Assembly: GCF_900176515.1 (NCBI RefSeq)
Contig: NZ_FWXV01000006.1
Span: 62,001-126,000, forward strand
Source of the DNA: Kibdelosporangium aridum
GTDB taxonomy: Bacteria; Actinomycetota; Actinomycetes; Mycobacteriales; Pseudonocardiaceae
Direction: 5' to 3'
DNA: 64,000 bases
In this document: positions 32,294-40,527 of the stretch, piece by piece
How the letters are laid out: the number at the start of each line of letters is the position of its first letter
How positions within the stretch are numbered: position 1 is the first letter of the stretch
Program-made: the position numbers and the translations under genes
The notes under the pieces: model-generated
Told to the model about the DNA's origin: nothing
Seen by the model: the letters and a program-made list of their open reading frames with translations, nothing else
The model's database searches: none

Positions 32294-32881
32294 CTATGTC
32301 TTCGCGCCGGCGCCCAGCGTCAGGGCGTCGGCGATGAACTCCACTTCACGGTCCATCATCGGCGTGTCTTCGGGATGCCGGGCGACTGAATGCCGGTAGC
32401 TCACGGCAAGGGCGAACAATCCGGCCGCGCTGTCGACGTCGGCCATCGCGATCGAGCCGGCACCCGCGGCGATGATCACCGCTTTCACCTGGTGGACGAT
32501 CGTCTGGAACCGTGCCTGCAGTGCTTCGCGGACATCCTTGTGCGTGTCGGCTTCCCGCCACAACAGGTGCGACAGGAGCCGGGAATCGGAAAGCCGGGCG
32601 TCCAGCTCGGCCACCAACCGCCGCAGGCTCGCGGCCACGTCTCCAGGGACCACTACCTGCGCGGGTTCGATGAACTGGTCGGGCAGCCGCTTGACCAGCG
32701 CGGTCAACAGATCTGACTTGCGGCGGAAGTAGTAGTGCACGAGGCCTTTCGGCACTCGCGCGGCTTCGGCGATACGTGAGGTCGGCGTCGCGTCGAAACC
32801 CGTTTCGGCGAACAGTTTCTCTGCTGCGGTGAGGATCCGTTCCTTCGCCGAGGGATCGTCACCGGACTTCGACCGGGCCAC
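32294..32881 (-). CDS. TetR-family transcriptional regulator
   Basis: About 195 residues. N-terminal helix-turn-helix ERILTAAEKLFAETGFDATP, TSRIAEAARVPKGLVHYYF, followed by a variable helical ligand domain. GTG 32881 with an AGGGGG site; a TTG at 32899 is an alternative. Target unknown: neighbours are an fmdB-like gene and an SPW-repeat membrane protein. Confidence 0.88.
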   Translation of the reverse strand: MARSKSGDDPSAKERILTAAEKLFAETGFDATPTSRIAEAARVPKGLVHYYFRRKSDLLTALVKRLPDQFIEPAQVVVPGDVAASLRRLVAELDARLSDSRLLSHLLWREADTHKDVREALQARFQTIVHQVKAVIIAAGAGSIAMADVDSAAGLFALAVSYRHSVARHPEDTPMMDREVEFIADALTLGAGAKT

Positions 32882-32963
32882 TGGCAACAACCCCCTCAAG
32901 CGGAATGCGCACCGGCATCACATCAAGTCCGGCACGCACTCCGCAACAAGGTTGGGGTAATCC

Positions 32964-33341
32964 TCAGTGCTGGCCTGCCATCCCGCGGTGTGCGGTGTTG
33001 GCTGCCGGCAGCGCTGCCAGCCCCATGATGAGGGTCAGCGCGCCGATGATGAACGAGCTCCACATCGCGCCGGCCATGTCGGTGAAGCCCATGACCCACG
33101 GCGAGATGAAGAGCAGAACGCCGAGCACGACCTGCACGTACTCGCCGTAGACGACGCCGGGCATTGCCAGCGAGAACAGACCGTCCAGTGCGATCAGCGC
33201 GCCGAGGACGATCAACGTCCAGGTCACGGTGTTCGTCGTGTCCAACCAGAGCGGCGAGAGCACCGCGACCACACCGAGCACCACCTCCACCCAGTCCTGC
33301 CAACGGGTCCAGGCCCGCGCTGGGCTCGTCATGTCGCTCAT
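32964..33341 (-). CDS. SPW-repeat membrane protein
   Basis: 125 residues, four membrane helices, with two SPW motifs (LSPLWLD and ISPWVMG), each at the end of a helix pair, as in the SPW repeat family. ATG 33341 follows GGAGGTGA. Members are often stress or envelope related. No firm function. Confidence 0.9.
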   Translation of the reverse strand: MSDMTSPARAWTRWQDWVEVVLGVVAVLSPLWLDTTNTVTWTLIVLGALIALDGLFSLAMPGVVYGEYVQVVLGVLLFISPWVMGFTDMAGAMWSSFIIGALTLIMGLAALPAANTAHRGMAGQH

Positions 33342-33470
33342 TGCGATCACCTCCACGAAGGAGAAAGGTCCTACGTCTTGATAGTGCGCTTGGTTGGCCG
33401 GCCGGTCAAGTCTTCGACCGTGGTTCAGGCAGTGGGTTTGCCGGCATCCCACTCGCGGTAGGTTGGGTGC

Positions 33471-34568
33471 ATGGCTCTTGGCGAGGAGCGTGAGCTCGTA
33501 CCCCTTGGCGCAGGCTTCGACTATGCGAAGCGCGGCTACAACCGTGCGCAAGTCGACGAGCACCTGGAACGGGTGGACCGGGACATGCGCCTGCTCGCCG
33601 CCGACCGCGACGCGGCGGTCTCCCAGGCGGCGGATCTGGCGCGCCAGCTGGAGATCGCCCGCTCCGAGATCGACGACATGCGCGGCCAGATCGAGCGGCT
33701 GTCCCTGCCGCCGACCACGCTGGAAGGCCTGAGCGAACGTCTGCAGCGGATGCTGCGCCTCGCGCAGGACGAGGCGACCGAGACCAAGGCCCGCGCCGAA
33801 GCAGAGGCCGGGCACATCAGGGCGAAGGCCGAGACGGACGCCAACGCGCTGCGCGCCCGTTACGAGGAGATGCTGCGCGGCCTGGACACGCGGCGTGCCG
33901 AGATGGAGGCCGAGCACCGCGAGGTGCTGGCGAAAGCCCGCCAGCAGGCCGACGAGATCACCAAGGCCGGCCAGGACGAGCGGGCCAGGCTGGACGCCGA
34001 GTCCGAGCAGCGGCGCGCCCAGGTCGAAGAGGACTTCGAGATCGCCATGGCCTCCCGCCGCACGGAGTCGATGCGTGCGCTGGCCGAGCAGGAAGCCACG
34101 AGTAAGTCCGAGGCCGAGCGCCGCGTCCGTGAGGCGACCGAGGAAGCCAACCGCCGCAGGCACGACGCGATCACCGAGTCCAAGGCCCGGCTGCAGGAAG
34201 CGAGTGAGGAAGCCCACCGCCGCGTCCGCGAAGCAACCGAGGAAGCCAACCGTCGGATCAGTCACGCCGCCCAGCGCGTCGCCGCGTTGCGTCAGCTGCG
34301 CACGCGGGTGGCCAACCAGTTGCGTCAGGCTCGCAGCCTGATCCAGGACGCGGACGTCGTGCTGGAGAACGCGACACCGGTGCTGGATCCGCTGCCGGAG
34401 GAGCGTCGCCCGGACGAGTCGCCGACCAAGGCGATCAAGCCGCTGAGCCAGACCGAGGCGGCGGGTGGGCCGCCCAAGGAGCACTGGGAGCCCGCGGAGC
34501 CGGACGAGAACTCGAACACCGACGCCACCAAGCCGGTCGCGAAGCCCGTGCACAAACCGCGCCCCTGA
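33471..34568 (+). CDS. DivIVA-like long coiled-coil protein
   Basis: 365 residues. The N-terminus FDYAKRGYNRAQVDEHLERV resembles the membrane-binding DivIVA motif. Residues 30-290 are almost continuous heptad coiled coil rich in Ala/Glu/Arg, with a repeated RRVREATEEANRR block. The C-terminal 70 residues are disordered and Pro/Glu-rich. Similar to cytoskeletal polarity proteins of filamentous actinomycetes (FilP/Scy/DivIVA-like), which help position tip growth. Function inferred from architecture. Confidence 0.82.
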   Translation: MALGEERELVPLGAGFDYAKRGYNRAQVDEHLERVDRDMRLLAADRDAAVSQAADLARQLEIARSEIDDMRGQIERLSLPPTTLEGLSERLQRMLRLAQDEATETKARAEAEAGHIRAKAETDANALRARYEEMLRGLDTRRAEMEAEHREVLAKARQQADEITKAGQDERARLDAESEQRRAQVEEDFEIAMASRRTESMRALAEQEATSKSEAERRVREATEEANRRRHDAITESKARLQEASEEAHRRVREATEEANRRISHAAQRVAALRQLRTRVANQLRQARSLIQDADVVLENATPVLDPLPEERRPDESPTKAIKPLSQTEAAGGPPKEHWEPAEPDENSNTDATKPVAKPVHKPRP

Positions 34569-34589
34569 TTTCGGCAGGCAGTTACACTG

Positions 34590-34620
34590 ACCCGGCGTGC
34601 GCTGGAGGGCGCCGCCGGGT
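34590..34620. repeat. Stem-loop upstream of the ankyrin gene
   Basis: ACCCGGCG and CGCCGGGT, perfect 8-bp arms, 15-base loop, in the 152-bp gap after the coiled-coil gene. It may be a terminator without a T-run. Confidence 0.4.
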
Positions 34621-34720
34621 CCGCGGGCAGGACAGAGTCCACCTCCGCTGTGCATGAACAGCTGCCCATGACGGCCTCTTTCGACCCCGACGCGGACCAC
34701 GGGGCTACGAAGGAGACGTC

Positions 34721-35722
34721 ATGCAGTACCTTCCGGCCCGGCCGAACATGACCCAGTTGCGGCATCAGGCCAAAGACCTTCTGCGTGCTGCCAAACGCGG
34801 CGACCACGACGCGCTCCGCCGGATCTCCCCACCGGTCATCCTGGCCTCGGCGCAGCTGGCGATCGCCCGTGAATACGGCTTCTCCAGCTGGGCGAGGCTC
34901 AAGCTGGAAGTGGAACGGCGCGACGTGTTCAACAGCAGGGACCTGTCCCGGCTGACCAAACTGTTGGCCGAGCATCCCGCCTTGGCCACGACCAAGATGG
35001 AGCACTGGTGCGACCACCAGAAGGGCGCTGACGTCCTCGGCTACATGGCGATGCTGCGCTTCGACAGCGCACGACTGGGCTTGCCACGTGACCTGCCGGG
35101 CACCGGCACCATCGCCAAAGCACTGATCAGCGCAGGCGCGCCGGTCGACGGGCATCCCGGCGACAGCGAGACCCCGCTGATCACCGCGGCAAGCTACGGC
35201 GACGCGGAGGTCGCCCGCGTGCTGATCGACGCGGGCGCGAACCTCGAAGCCGTGTCCGCCCCCGACTCCGGCGGAGTTCCCAGCGGTACGGCGCTGCATC
35301 ACGCGGCCGTTTTCAGCATGACCGAGGTGGTCGATTTGCTGGTGGCCTCCGGAGCCCGGATCGACAGCCTGGAAATGGCGGCCGCGGCGGGCGATCTCAC
35401 GGGCTGGCCGCCGCAGCGGTTCCCGCTGCAGAACCGCCTGCGGGCCTTGGTGTTCGCCGCCGATCACGAACGGCTGGAAGTCATCGACCAGCTCGTCGCC
35501 GCCGGGACTCCGGTCAATGAGGCCGACGCCGAATGGCAGCGGATGCCGCTGCATATCGCCGCGGGCAGCGGCAGGGCAGCGAGTGTTCGGCGGCTGTTGG
35601 CTCTTGGTGCGGACCCGAACGTGCGCGATCCGCAGAGCCAACGCACTCCGCTGCAGTGGTGTCGCGACAGCTCGGGACGCCGTGAGGTCGAGGCGATCCT
35701 CAAGCCGTTGACCGCGTCCTGA
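34721..35722 (+). CDS. Ankyrin-repeat protein
   Basis: 333 residues, soluble, no signal. Ankyrin repeats are visible at about 145-195 (ETPLITAASYGDAEVARVLIDAGANL, with GTALHHAAVFSMTEVVDLLVASGA next) and 260-330 (MPLHIAAGSGRAASVRRLLALGADPN). The N-terminal 70 residues (LRHQAKDLLRAAKRGD, then REYGFSSWARLKLEVERR) form a helical module often seen in front of actinobacterial ankyrin proteins. ATG follows GAAGGAG. Partner unknown. Confidence 0.88.
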   Translation: MQYLPARPNMTQLRHQAKDLLRAAKRGDHDALRRISPPVILASAQLAIAREYGFSSWARLKLEVERRDVFNSRDLSRLTKLLAEHPALATTKMEHWCDHQKGADVLGYMAMLRFDSARLGLPRDLPGTGTIAKALISAGAPVDGHPGDSETPLITAASYGDAEVARVLIDAGANLEAVSAPDSGGVPSGTALHHAAVFSMTEVVDLLVASGARIDSLEMAAAAGDLTGWPPQRFPLQNRLRALVFAADHERLEVIDQLVAAGTPVNEADAEWQRMPLHIAAGSGRAASVRRLLALGADPNVRDPQSQRTPLQWCRDSSGRREVEAILKPLTAS

Positions 35723-35769
35723 GGATCGTTGCCAAGAGGTGCAGCCCAAAGGGCACACTTCATTGCAAC

Positions 35770-35783
35770 GAGAGGCACTTTGC
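35770..35783 (-). repeat. Lone unit related to the 22-bp repeat family
   Basis: On the minus strand GCAAAGTGCCTCTC, one base different from GCAAAGTGCATCTC in the 53.16-53.20 kb array. It lies between the ankyrin and esterase genes. Confidence 0.45.
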
Positions 35784-35880
35784 GCTGGTCACGGGTTGGA
35801 GGCCGCACGTAAATCGTTGGCGCGCACTGAGATCACGCGTGGAAGATCCCCAGCCGTAAGCATGGAGAGAGGACGTTGTG

Positions 35881-37326
35881 ATGACCGAAGTCCGCGCGGC
35901 GGCGGGGAAAGTGCGTGGCACGACCGAGGACGGTGTGGCGGTCTTCCGTGGCATCCCCTTCGCTGAGCCGCCGGTTGGGGGCCTGCGGTTCGCCGCGCCG
36001 CAACGGGCAAAGGCCTGGGACGGGGTTCGGGATGCCACGCGGTTCGGCCCACCCGCGCCGCAGGCCGGTTTCTTCGGCATGGACACCCTCGTAGAGGACG
36101 ACGACAACTGGCTGACGGTCAACGTCTGGTCGCCGCCGGGTACCGGTCTGCCTGTCATGGTGTGGATCCCGGGCGGCGCCTACATCCTCGGCATGTCGAG
36201 CCTTCCCGAATACGACGGCGCACGCCTTGCCCGGGAAGGCGTCGTGGTGGTCACGTTCAACTACCGCGTGGGCATCGAAGGTTTCGCGCAGATCGAAGGC
36301 GCACCGGCCAACCGTGGTCTGCTCGACCAGGTCGCCGCGTTGGAGTGGGTACGCGACAACATCGATGCCTTCGGCGGTGATCCCGGTCGTGTCACGGTTT
36401 TCGGTCAGTCGGCGGGCGGCGGGTCGGTCGCGGCCCTGCTGGCGATACCGCGTGCGAAAGGGCTTTTCCAGAGGGCCATCGCGCAGAGTGTCGCGGGCAC
36501 GTTCTTCACGCCGGAGCTCGCCCAGGACATCGCTACCGCCTGTGCCGCGGAACTGGGGCGCAAGCCAACCGTGGCCGATTTGTCTACTGTGGACCCGAAT
36601 GGGCTGTCCGGCGCCGGTGACGCGGTCACGGCGAAGATCAGTCAGTTCACGGATCGCTGGGGCCGGCCCGCGCACCGGACCATTCCGTTCTCGCCTGTCG
36701 TCGACGGCGATGTCCTGCCCACGGCCCCATGGCAGGCGCTACGCAAAGGCACCGCCCGAGACATCGACCTCATCGTCGGCCACACCCGGGACGAGCAGCG
36801 GTTGTTCACCGCGATCCAAGGCATGGTCGGCGAAGTGACCGAGGAGCAGGCGACGGCCGCGCTGGAGATTTTCGCGCCGGGCCAGTATCCCGACGCGGGC
36901 CCCGAAGAGTTGTACGAACTCGTCCACGGAGACTGGCTCTTCCGGATGCCGTCGTTCCACCTCGCCGAGGCGCAGGTCAGCGGGGGTGGCCGGGCGTACC
37001 TCTACGAACTGACCTGGAGCTCACCGACCATGGGCGGTGCGTGCCACGGCCTGGACGTCCCTCTTGTCTTCGGCAACATCGACAAGGGCCAGCCCGCGAT
37101 GCTGATCAACGGTGCTCCTGAGGCGGAGACGTTGTCCGCCCGCATGCGTGCAGCGTGGACGGCGTTCGCGAAGAACGGTGACCCTGGATGGCCTGCGTAC
37201 GACGCTGACAAGCGCCTGACGCAGATCTTCGACGTGCAGTCGACGGTCATCCCGTACCCGGAGGAGGCGTCACGGCTGATCTGGCAGGACCACACATTCG
37301 CGGCCCTGCCATTGATCAGCCGGTGA
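35881..37326 (+). CDS. Type B carboxylesterase
   Basis: 481 residues, alpha/beta hydrolase of the cholinesterase-like class. GGAYILG oxyanion loop, VFGQSAGGGSV nucleophile elbow with Ser177, later acidic and His regions (HTRDEQRLF, CHGLDVPLVF). No signal peptide, so intracellular. Start at ATG 35881 (spacing 7 from AGAGAGGA); GTG 35878 is possible. Ends 3 bp from the convergent ccr stop. Substrate unknown. Confidence 0.9.
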   Translation: MTEVRAAAGKVRGTTEDGVAVFRGIPFAEPPVGGLRFAAPQRAKAWDGVRDATRFGPPAPQAGFFGMDTLVEDDDNWLTVNVWSPPGTGLPVMVWIPGGAYILGMSSLPEYDGARLAREGVVVVTFNYRVGIEGFAQIEGAPANRGLLDQVAALEWVRDNIDAFGGDPGRVTVFGQSAGGGSVAALLAIPRAKGLFQRAIAQSVAGTFFTPELAQDIATACAAELGRKPTVADLSTVDPNGLSGAGDAVTAKISQFTDRWGRPAHRTIPFSPVVDGDVLPTAPWQALRKGTARDIDLIVGHTRDEQRLFTAIQGMVGEVTEEQATAALEIFAPGQYPDAGPEELYELVHGDWLFRMPSFHLAEAQVSGGGRAYLYELTWSSPTMGGACHGLDVPLVFGNIDKGQPAMLINGAPEAETLSARMRAAWTAFAKNGDPGWPAYDADKRLTQIFDVQSTVIPYPEEASRLIWQDHTFAALPLISR

Positions 37327-37329
37327 ACG

Positions 37330-38661
37330 TCAGACGCCGCGGAAGTTGTTGATGGCGTTGATGTGCTTGGCGCGCATCTCCTCGTCTCGCACGCCGAGGC
37401 CTTCGGATGGTGCCAGGCACAGCACGCCGACCTTGCCCTGGTGGGCGTTGCGGTGCACGTCGTACGCCGCCTGCCCGGTCTCCTCCATCGGGTAGACCTT
37501 CGACAGGGTCGGGTGGATCTTGCCCTTGGCGATCAGCCGGTTCGCCTCCGACGCCTCGCGGTAGTTCGCGAAATGCGAGCCGACGATGCGCTTGAGGTGC
37601 ATCCACAGATACCTGTTGTCGTATTGGTGCATGAAGCCCGAAGTCGACGCACACGTCACGATCGTGCCACCGCGCTTGGTCACGTAAACGCTTGCGCCGA
37701 AGGTTTCCCTGCCGGGGTGCTCGAAAACGATGTCCGGGTCTTCACCGCCGGTCAGCTCGCGGATCTTGGCACCCAGGCGCTTCCATTCCCGCGGATTTTG
37801 GGTGTTCTCGTCCGACCAGAACTTGTAGTCCTCGGCCGACCGGTCGATGATCAATTCCGCGCCCATTCGGCGGCAGATCTCGGCTTTGGCCGGGCTCGAC
37901 ACGACGCACACCGGGGTCGCGCCGCCGTTCAGGGCGAACTGGGTCGCGTACGAGCCAAGACCGCCGGAGGCGCCCCAGATCAGCACGGTGTCGCCCTGCT
38001 TCATCGCGGCGCCGTTGCTGGACACGAGCTGGCGGTACGCCGTCGAGTTGACCAGACCGGGGGAAGCGGCTTCCTCCCAGGTCAGGTGGGCAGGCTTGGG
38101 CATCAGCTGGTTGGACTTCACCAACGCCAGCTCGGCGAGGCCGCCGAAGTTCGTCTCGAAGCCCCAGATCCGCTGCTCCGGGTCCAGCATCGTGTCGTTG
38201 TGGCCGTCCGGGTGCTCCAGCTCCACCGACAGGCAGTGCGCCACGACCTCGTCGCCCGGCTTCCACGCACCGACACCGGGGCCGGTGCGCAGGACCACGC
38301 CTGCCAGGTCGGAACCCACGACGTGGTAAGGCAGATCGTGCCGTTTGGCCAGCTCGGATGTCTTGCCGTAGCGGCGCAGGAACCCGAAGGTGTCCAGCGG
38401 CTCGAAGATCGACGTCCACACCGTGTTGTAGTTGATCGCCGATGCCATCACCGCGACCAGCGCCTCGCCCGGGCCCAGCTCCGGCGTCGCGACGTCCTCG
38501 ACGTGCAGCGACTTCCGGGGGTCCTTGTCCGGGGTGGGCAGTCCCGCGAACATTTCCACTTCGTCCGCGTGCACGGTTACCGCACGATAGTGATCCGGCA
38601 CATCCAGACCGCCAACGGCGGACAAGTCACCCGAAAGAATGGCGTCACGGATCTTTTCCAC
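37330..38661 (-). CDS. ccr: Crotonyl-CoA carboxylase/reductase
   Basis: Reductive carboxylation of crotonyl-CoA with CO2 and NADPH to ethylmalonyl-CoA, the defining enzyme of the ethylmalonyl-CoA pathway and a supplier of polyketide extender units. 443 residues, MDR fold with GASGGLGSYATQFAL. The CO2-binding set described in Kitasatospora setae Ccr aligns with a constant offset of two: Asn79 (INYNTVW), Phe168-Glu169 (GFETNFGG) and His363 (GSHF). GTG 38661 follows GGAGGTC. A TTACC-N4-GGTAA palindrome lies 32 bp upstream. Epimerase, thiolase and meaB follow on the other side. Confidence 0.95.
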   Translation of the reverse strand: MEKIRDAILSGDLSAVGGLDVPDHYRAVTVHADEVEMFAGLPTPDKDPRKSLHVEDVATPELGPGEALVAVMASAINYNTVWTSIFEPLDTFGFLRRYGKTSELAKRHDLPYHVVGSDLAGVVLRTGPGVGAWKPGDEVVAHCLSVELEHPDGHNDTMLDPEQRIWGFETNFGGLAELALVKSNQLMPKPAHLTWEEAASPGLVNSTAYRQLVSSNGAAMKQGDTVLIWGASGGLGSYATQFALNGGATPVCVVSSPAKAEICRRMGAELIIDRSAEDYKFWSDENTQNPREWKRLGAKIRELTGGEDPDIVFEHPGRETFGASVYVTKRGGTIVTCASTSGFMHQYDNRYLWMHLKRIVGSHFANYREASEANRLIAKGKIHPTLSKVYPMEETGQAAYDVHRNAHQGKVGVLCLAPSEGLGVRDEEMRAKHINAINNFRGV

Positions 38662-38692
38662 GCCTGACCTCCAACGTCGTGATTTCCGGAGG

Positions 38693-38706
38693 TTACCCAC
38701 GGGTAA
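38693..38706 (-). promoter_or_regulatory. TTACC-N4-GGTAA palindrome before ccr
   Basis: TTACCCACGGGTAA, 32 bp upstream of the GTG start. The arms extend to six bases (TTACCC/GGGTAA). It matches the site before the tandem dehydrogenase. Confidence 0.6.
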
Positions 38707-38750
38707 TCGGAGATCACCACAAATGTGAGACCTGCGCCACCCGGACCGAT

Positions 38751-39194
38751 TCAGTGTTTATCCGGCTCCACCAATTCGACCAGCACGCCACCGGCCGACT
38801 TGGGGTGGATGAACTGGACCCGGCTGTTTTCCGTGCCGTGGACCGGCGCGTCGTACAGCGTGTCGAGCCCCTTGCCGCGGATCGCGTCGGACGCCTGGTC
38901 GACGTCCTCGACGCGGTACGCGAGCTGTTGCAAGCCCGGGCCGCGCTTGGCGAGGAACTTGCCGATGGTCGAGTCGGGAGTCAGCGGGGCGAGCAGTTGG
39001 ATCGCCGTGCCGGAGCCGTCGTCGCCCGGTGCGCGCAGCATCGCTTCGCGGACGCCTTGTTGTTCGTTGACCTCGGTCGCGCTCACCACGAGCCCGAAGG
39101 TCTCCTGGTAGAACGCGATGGCTTCGTCGAGGTCGGGTACCGCGATGCCGACGTGGTCGATCGCAGTGACCTTGGCTGCGGCATGATCTGACAT
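38751..39194 (-). CDS. mce: Methylmalonyl/ethylmalonyl-CoA epimerase
   Basis: 147-residue vicinal-oxygen-chelate protein that interconverts 2R and 2S epimers of (ethyl/methyl)malonyl-CoA. Two beta-alpha-beta modules; metal ligands include His14 (AIDHVGIAV), the Gln of AIQLLAP and the Glu of GVLVELVEP. The region that often reads HHIAYRV is QQLAYRV here. ATG 39194 chosen for conservation; the frame opens at GTG 39212. Links Ccr, which makes one epimer, to the B12 mutase, which uses the other. Confidence 0.92.
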   Translation of the reverse strand: MSDHAAAKVTAIDHVGIAVPDLDEAIAFYQETFGLVVSATEVNEQQGVREAMLRAPGDDGSGTAIQLLAPLTPDSTIGKFLAKRGPGLQQLAYRVEDVDQASDAIRGKGLDTLYDAPVHGTENSRVQFIHPKSAGGVLVELVEPDKH

Positions 39195-39283
39195 GGAAAA
39201 GAGAGTAAGCACGTTCCGTAAGCCGCGCGCGACGGTTGTGTGGTGTGCGCGACACAGTCCTTCACACGGAATCGGTGCAGAGG

Positions 39284-39299
39284 GATACCCATAGGTATC
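39284..39299 (+). promoter_or_regulatory. Palindrome GATACC-N4-GGTATC before thiolase
   Basis: Perfect 6-bp arms with CATA between, 41 bp upstream of the thiolase start. Same core spacing (TACC-N4-GGTA) as the ccr and dehydrogenase sites. A second palindrome, CGAGCGCTCG at 39310-39319, lies between it and the gene. Confidence 0.55.
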
Positions 39300-39340
39300 G
39301 TCAGGTTAACGAGCGCTCGCATCTTGTGTTGGAGGCAGTT

Positions 39341-40525
39341 GTGTCCGGTTCCGTCATCGTCGCTGGAGCCCGCACCCCCATGGGGCGGCTGCTCGGGCAG
39401 CTCAAGGATTTCTCCGGCGCACAGCTCGGCGGCTTCGCGATCAAGGGAGCGCTCGAGCGGGCCGGGGTGGCGCCTGAGCAGGTGCAGTACGTGATCATGG
39501 GTCAGGTGCTGACCGCCGGTGCCGGTCAGATCCCGGCGCGCCAGGCCGCGGCCGCCGCCGGCATCCCGATGAGCGTGCCCGCGTTGACCGTCAACAAGGT
39601 CTGCTTGTCCGGCCTTGACGCGATCGCGCTGGCGGATCAGCTGATCCGGGCGGGTGAGTTCGACATCATCGTCGCCGGTGGCCAGGAGTCGATGACTCAG
39701 GCGCCGCACCTGCTGTCCAAGTCGCGCGGCGGGTACAAGTACGGCGACGTGACCATGATGGACCACATGGCGCACGACGGTCTGTTCTGCGCGTTCGACC
39801 AGGTGGCCATGGGTGCGTCGACCGAGAAGTACAACTCGCGTTACAACGTGACGCGCGAGCAGCAGGACGAGTTCGCGGTCCGTTCGCACCAGCGGGCTGC
39901 TGCCGCGCAGAAGAACGGCTTCTTCGCCGAGGAGATCGTCCCGGTGCCGGTGCCGCAGCGGAAAGGTGACCCGCTGGTTGTCGACACCGACGAAGGCGTC
40001 CGCGGCGACACCTCGGTGGAGACGCTCGCCAAGCTGCGTCCCGCGTTCGCCAGCGACGGCACGATCACCGCGGGCTCCTCGTCGCCGATTTCCGACGGTG
40101 CCGCGGCGGTTGTGGTGATGAGCAAGGCCAAGGCGGAGGAGCTGGGCCTGACCTGGCTGGCCGAGATCGGTGCGCACGGCGTCGTCGCGGGCCCGGACGC
40201 GAGCCTGCACGAGCAGCCGTCCAACGCGATCAAAGCCGCGCTGGCCAAGGAGAACCTGGCTGCTGAGGACCTCGACCTCATCGAGATCAACGAGGCTTTC
40301 GCCGCCGTCGGCCTTGTCTCCGCCGACCAACTCGGGATCAGCACGGACAAGGTGAACGTCAACGGCGGCGCGATCGCGCTCGGCCACCCGATCGGCATGT
40401 CCGGTGCGCGGCTCGCGCTGCACCTGGCGCTGGAGCTCAAGCGCCGGGGTGGCGGCGTCGGTGCCGCGGCGCTGTGTGGTGGCGGCGGCCAGGGTGACGC
40501 GCTGATCATCCGTGTCCCCCGATAA
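39341..40525 (+). CDS. Acetyl-CoA C-acetyltransferase
   Basis: 394-residue thiolase. Cys88 (VNKVCLSGLDAI) is the acyl-enzyme nucleophile; the GHPIGMSGAR His and the AALCGGGGQGDA Cys complete the site. Condenses two acetyl-CoA to acetoacetyl-CoA in the biosynthetic direction. GTG 39341 follows GGAGG. Adjacent to meaB (2 bp after the stop) and divergent from the epimerase, so it probably feeds the ethylmalonyl-CoA route. Confidence 0.93.
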   Translation: MSGSVIVAGARTPMGRLLGQLKDFSGAQLGGFAIKGALERAGVAPEQVQYVIMGQVLTAGAGQIPARQAAAAAGIPMSVPALTVNKVCLSGLDAIALADQLIRAGEFDIIVAGGQESMTQAPHLLSKSRGGYKYGDVTMMDHMAHDGLFCAFDQVAMGASTEKYNSRYNVTREQQDEFAVRSHQRAAAAQKNGFFAEEIVPVPVPQRKGDPLVVDTDEGVRGDTSVETLAKLRPAFASDGTITAGSSSPISDGAAAVVVMSKAKAEELGLTWLAEIGAHGVVAGPDASLHEQPSNAIKAALAKENLAAEDLDLIEINEAFAAVGLVSADQLGISTDKVNVNGGAIALGHPIGMSGARLALHLALELKRRGGGVGAAALCGGGGQGDALIIRVPR

Positions 40526-40527
40526 AT

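Noticed and set aside
32964..34700. 578-codon minus-strand frame covering the coiled-coil gene
   Set aside because: Only its last 125 codons (SPW-repeat protein) are real. The rest is antisense to the coiled-coil gene.
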